From Oxyruncus cristatus (Eukaryota > Chordata > Aves > Passeriformes > Cotingidae): a stretch of 64,000 bases of DNA. The position numbers and the translations under genes were made by a program. Positions 61,906-64,000 of this stretch are shown here, piece by piece (within the stretch, counting starts at the first letter, position 1; each line of letters begins with the position of its first letter). The stretch is taken from positions 885,525-949,524 of the forward strand of contig VXAY01002085.1 of assembly GCA_013399855.1 (NCBI GenBank), given 5' to 3'. Below the pieces are notes generated by a model. It was not told the origin of the DNA and searched no databases. It saw only the letters and a list, made by a program, of their open reading frames with translations.

Positions 61906-63126
61906 GGCAAATATGCCTTAGCGTTAGCCCCAAGTACCTCCTTCCTACTCTCTGCCCATTGTAGAGCATGAACAGCCTCAAGCATTTGTTGCTTTGTCCA
62001 GGCACGAAGAGCACTCTTGAAGTCCTGTAGTGGAGGTGCCTGTGCTGGAAGTCTGTTGTAGCACCTCCATGGTGAGAAAGTAGCTCTCCCAAAGGATAAT
62101 GCTGAGAATCAAAGTTGGGACCCCCTCTATCTTTCCCTCCCTCTCACTCTGTCAAACAGCTAGGATGCCTGGGTGTATAAATCAAGCACCCAAACCAGCT
62201 CTCTAAAGTAGATGGTATGAGTCATTTAGCTAACTTAAAATGCCCTGTACTGATCCACAAAGAGAATCCCATGAAGTTTTTCATGTCTCTTTTACCTGCC
62301 CACGCATATGGATCACTCATCATAGTAGTATCTGAATGGCTGGTTTAACCAGTCACATTAACTTTTGTGGTTTAACACTGAATTTTGACTACTGGTTGCT
62401 GCATTCACTTCCAGTTTCTTCTATTTTTTGTCCAACATGAAGAATGTCATTATGTTATCATAGGGAGACATAGAATGGGGTATGAGCAAGTTCCACAAAT
62501 TCTGCAACAGCTCCCACCTCTCCTGCAATGCACTGACTCTACATGGCACTTTATCTGCCTATCGATAATCCTTTATCATGTTCCATAATAAAATCACAGT
62601 CTCCCACGTGCTGCTTTTTCTTTTCTCTCTTCTCTTGTTAAGATATTGGGGGTTTAACAACTGGTGCAGTTTGGATTCTTCTCTGTGGCCCCAAAACGAA
62701 GCCACGATTGATTAAAAGGTAACTAAATGTTGCCTGGTCTTTTTGTTTCCCTGTTTTGGAGAATGCCATTTACGCAGACAGACATAAATATGAACAGTTA
62801 CTTATCTGTTTATCTCACATTGCTCAGATATTTCCTGCTTTTCTACACTCCCACCCCATACAACAGGTTGTAAGAGTACAAAATTCCTCTGACCCAACCA
62901 CATACCTACTGACAGGCAACTCTGTGTCTCTCTTCCCTGTGAGTGTGCATCTGCAAGACCAATGCTATGGAAGAAGGGGTGCCTACTCCCCTGTACCTTT
63001 GTGCAGAAACACGATCAAATTTATCGGGGGGAGGGTCAGAATTTGAGAATTATATTTTATAGAACATTTGTTTAGTATAATAAACATCTGCAAATGACTA
63101 TTTATTTCATGAAGCAATTAACATTC
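61906..63126. other. Non-coding DNA upstream of the CpG-rich end
   Basis: I see no supported gene. Frames are at most about 96 codons (62756-63046, plus) with no domain. The 62100-62260 part may continue the old repeat but I cannot assign it. Confidence 0.5.
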
Positions 63127-63175
63127 CTAATTAGATGCACCTTGCAGCTGCTGTTAATCTTAATTGGCAATAATG
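63127..63175. promoter_or_regulatory. Candidate cis-regulatory motif cluster
   Basis: Within 49 bp there is a palindromic CTAATTAG homeodomain-type site (63127-63134), an E-box CAGCTG (63145-63150), TTAAT words, and ATTGG (63163-63167), an inverted CCAAT box. The block lies about 330 bp upstream of the CpG-rich segment. Motif presence is seen; enhancer or promoter function is inferred. Confidence 0.3.
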
Positions 63176-63454
63176 CCGTTACATTTTGATACCTATCTTC
63201 GGAAGAGTTACAGAAGAGAAGGGGGAAAAAAAACCCGACAAAAATCTGAAGGGAAGGAAATAAAACTGTTCCCACACAGTTCAGAGAGTTCGCACAAAGA
63301 AGATCCCATGGCAACAGCGAGGCCCACAGTTTGCCTTATAAAAATCCAAGAATAGATAATGTATCATCTCTCCTAAAACACTTCGCTTCGGAAACCGGAG
63401 GGGAAGGTGGGGAGAAAAATAAAATAAAGCATAAGAGGAGAAGAGAAGCAGGGT

Positions 63455-63760
63455 GACCCCCGCGCGTGTCGCGTTCATCCTCCTGCGCCCCTGCCCTGCC
63501 CCAGCCCCGTCCCGGGCGGGCGCGGAGCGCTGCGGGCAAAAGGCGGCGCGGGAGGCGGGCGGCGCCGGGGCGCAGGGAGACCGCGCCACCCAGGAGTTTC
63601 TCCAGGATCCCTTCCGAAGGGCCCTCCCCCCGCGGCTCCCCCCAGCACGATCCCTCCTCCGGAGCCGTCGCGGAGCGGCGAGTGCGGCGCTGTCCATCGG
63701 GGGGCAGTGCCGGCCCCTTCCCGCCGGCCCGGCGGAGGGCGCGTTCCTCCGCGANTCTCG
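63455..63760 (+). promoter_or_regulatory. CpG-island promoter of a flanking gene, probably plus strand
   Basis: The composition switches sharply from AT-rich, CpG-poor DNA to very GC-rich DNA. Between about 63460 and 63600 I count more than 20 CpG in roughly 140 bases. GC-box cores are present (GGGCGG at 63514-63519 and 63557-63562). A TTATAAAAAT word lies upstream at 63336-63345, but at such a distance it need not be a TATA box. Vertebrate CpG islands usually mark promoters and first exons. The plus-strand direction is suggested by the pyrimidine tract and apparent leader sequence that follow; transcription either way is possible. The gene cannot be named because no coding start is recognisable. 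Open frames of up to 207 codons on both strands are expected in stop-poor GC-rich DNA. One N lies inside at 63755. Confidence 0.65.
63755..63755. other. Undetermined base (N)
   Basis: A single unresolved base at the 3' edge of the CpG-rich block. GC-rich promoters are often poorly covered by short reads, so small missing or misjoined sequence is possible here. Confidence 0.9.
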
Positions 63761-63782
63761 TAGGAACAGGGATCGTCTATGC

Positions 63783-63841
63783 ACTGCAGTTTCTCTCGCC
63801 TCTCTCTCGCTCTCGCTCTCTCCCTCCCTCTCTTCCTCTGC
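63783..63841 (+). repeat. Polypyrimidine (CT-rich) tract next to the CpG island
   Basis: The tract is composed of CTCT, CGCTCT and CCCT words with very few purines. Such CT/GA tracts are frequent in promoter-proximal and 5' UTR sequence. Confidence 0.85.
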
Positions 63842-64000
63842 TCCCGAGGATATTTTGGGTGGATTGTGGTTATCAATCAAGACCTCCTCTTCTTTGCTGA
63901 TCACTTGTCATTTTCACCGGGGATTAGTATCGGTCGGGGCAAGCGGACAACTGAATTTTTTTTTTTCCTTTCTTCTTTTTCTCGTCTGGAGAATTTTCCC
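63842..64000 (+). other. Possible 5' UTR or first-exon sequence running off the window
   Basis: Moderately GC sequence follows the CT tract and passes into a T/C-rich stretch (63956-63988). It may be leader sequence or the start of the first intron of the gene whose promoter is the CpG island. No coding start that I recognise is present before the window ends. Confidence 0.35.

Noticed and set aside
63281..63904. 207-codon minus frame and 144-codon plus frame at the right end
   Set aside because: Both cross the CpG-rich block, where stop codons are rare. They are Arg/Ala/Gly/Pro-rich, include an N, and match no family I know.
1..64000. CRISPR array, tRNA or rRNA genes, bacterial operons, intact viral genes
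   Set aside because: No regularly spaced repeats, no cloverleaf with A/B boxes, no rRNA core sequences, no closely packed coding frames and no viral reading frames were seen on either strand.

Overview
The window looks like vertebrate nuclear DNA, most likely from a bird. It is about 64 kb of AT-rich, CpG-poor, mostly non-coding sequence. The strongest evidence is a set of CR1-type LINE fragments of the avian kind. Two of them end in the typical CR1 3' octamer repeat (ATTCTATG or ATTCTGTG), and one keeps a decayed reverse transcriptase reading frame. A roughly 1 kb LTR-type interspersed repeat that I recall from bird genomes is also present. I see no bacterial, viral or organellar gene content, no CRISPR array and no operon-like gene packing. 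The species cannot be named from this sequence.

Layout. Positions 1-2880 are unique AT-rich DNA with a (CTTCC)n tract and an 83-bp direct duplication that straddles a single N, probably an assembly join. Positions 2880-3895 hold the LTR-type repeat. The stretch from 8.5 to 17.2 kb carries four CR1 fragments: minus at 8545-9150, plus at 10047-10883, plus at 13190-14587 (with the broken RT gene), and minus at 16395-17200. A 148-bp segment at 15304-15451 on the minus strand has the architecture of an internal coding exon, but I do not recognise the protein. A 31-N gap lies in poly-T at 17984-18014. From 18 to 63 kb I see essentially gene-free sequence broken by microsatellites, small tandem duplications, inverted repeats, a G-quadruplex motif at 36243-36266 and two probable ancient MIR-type SINE relics (45376-45490 plus, 61814-61905 minus).

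The right end changes character. From about 63455 the DNA becomes very GC- and CpG-rich, with GC-box motifs followed by a long pyrimidine tract. This is the expected appearance of a CpG-island promoter and first exon of a neighbouring gene whose body is mainly outside the window. A compact block of homeodomain-type, E-box and inverted CCAAT motifs lies about 300 bp upstream. The simplest reading is a gene desert or a very long intron next to a CpG-island promoter.

No intact protein-coding gene can be supported. Most open stretches of 60-200 codons are chance frames or shadows of repeats. I did not find a convincing undescribed system. The items most worth checking are the candidate exon at 15.3 kb, the CpG-island promoter at 63.5 kb, the G-quadruplex motif at 36.2 kb, and several short inverted or tandem repeats.
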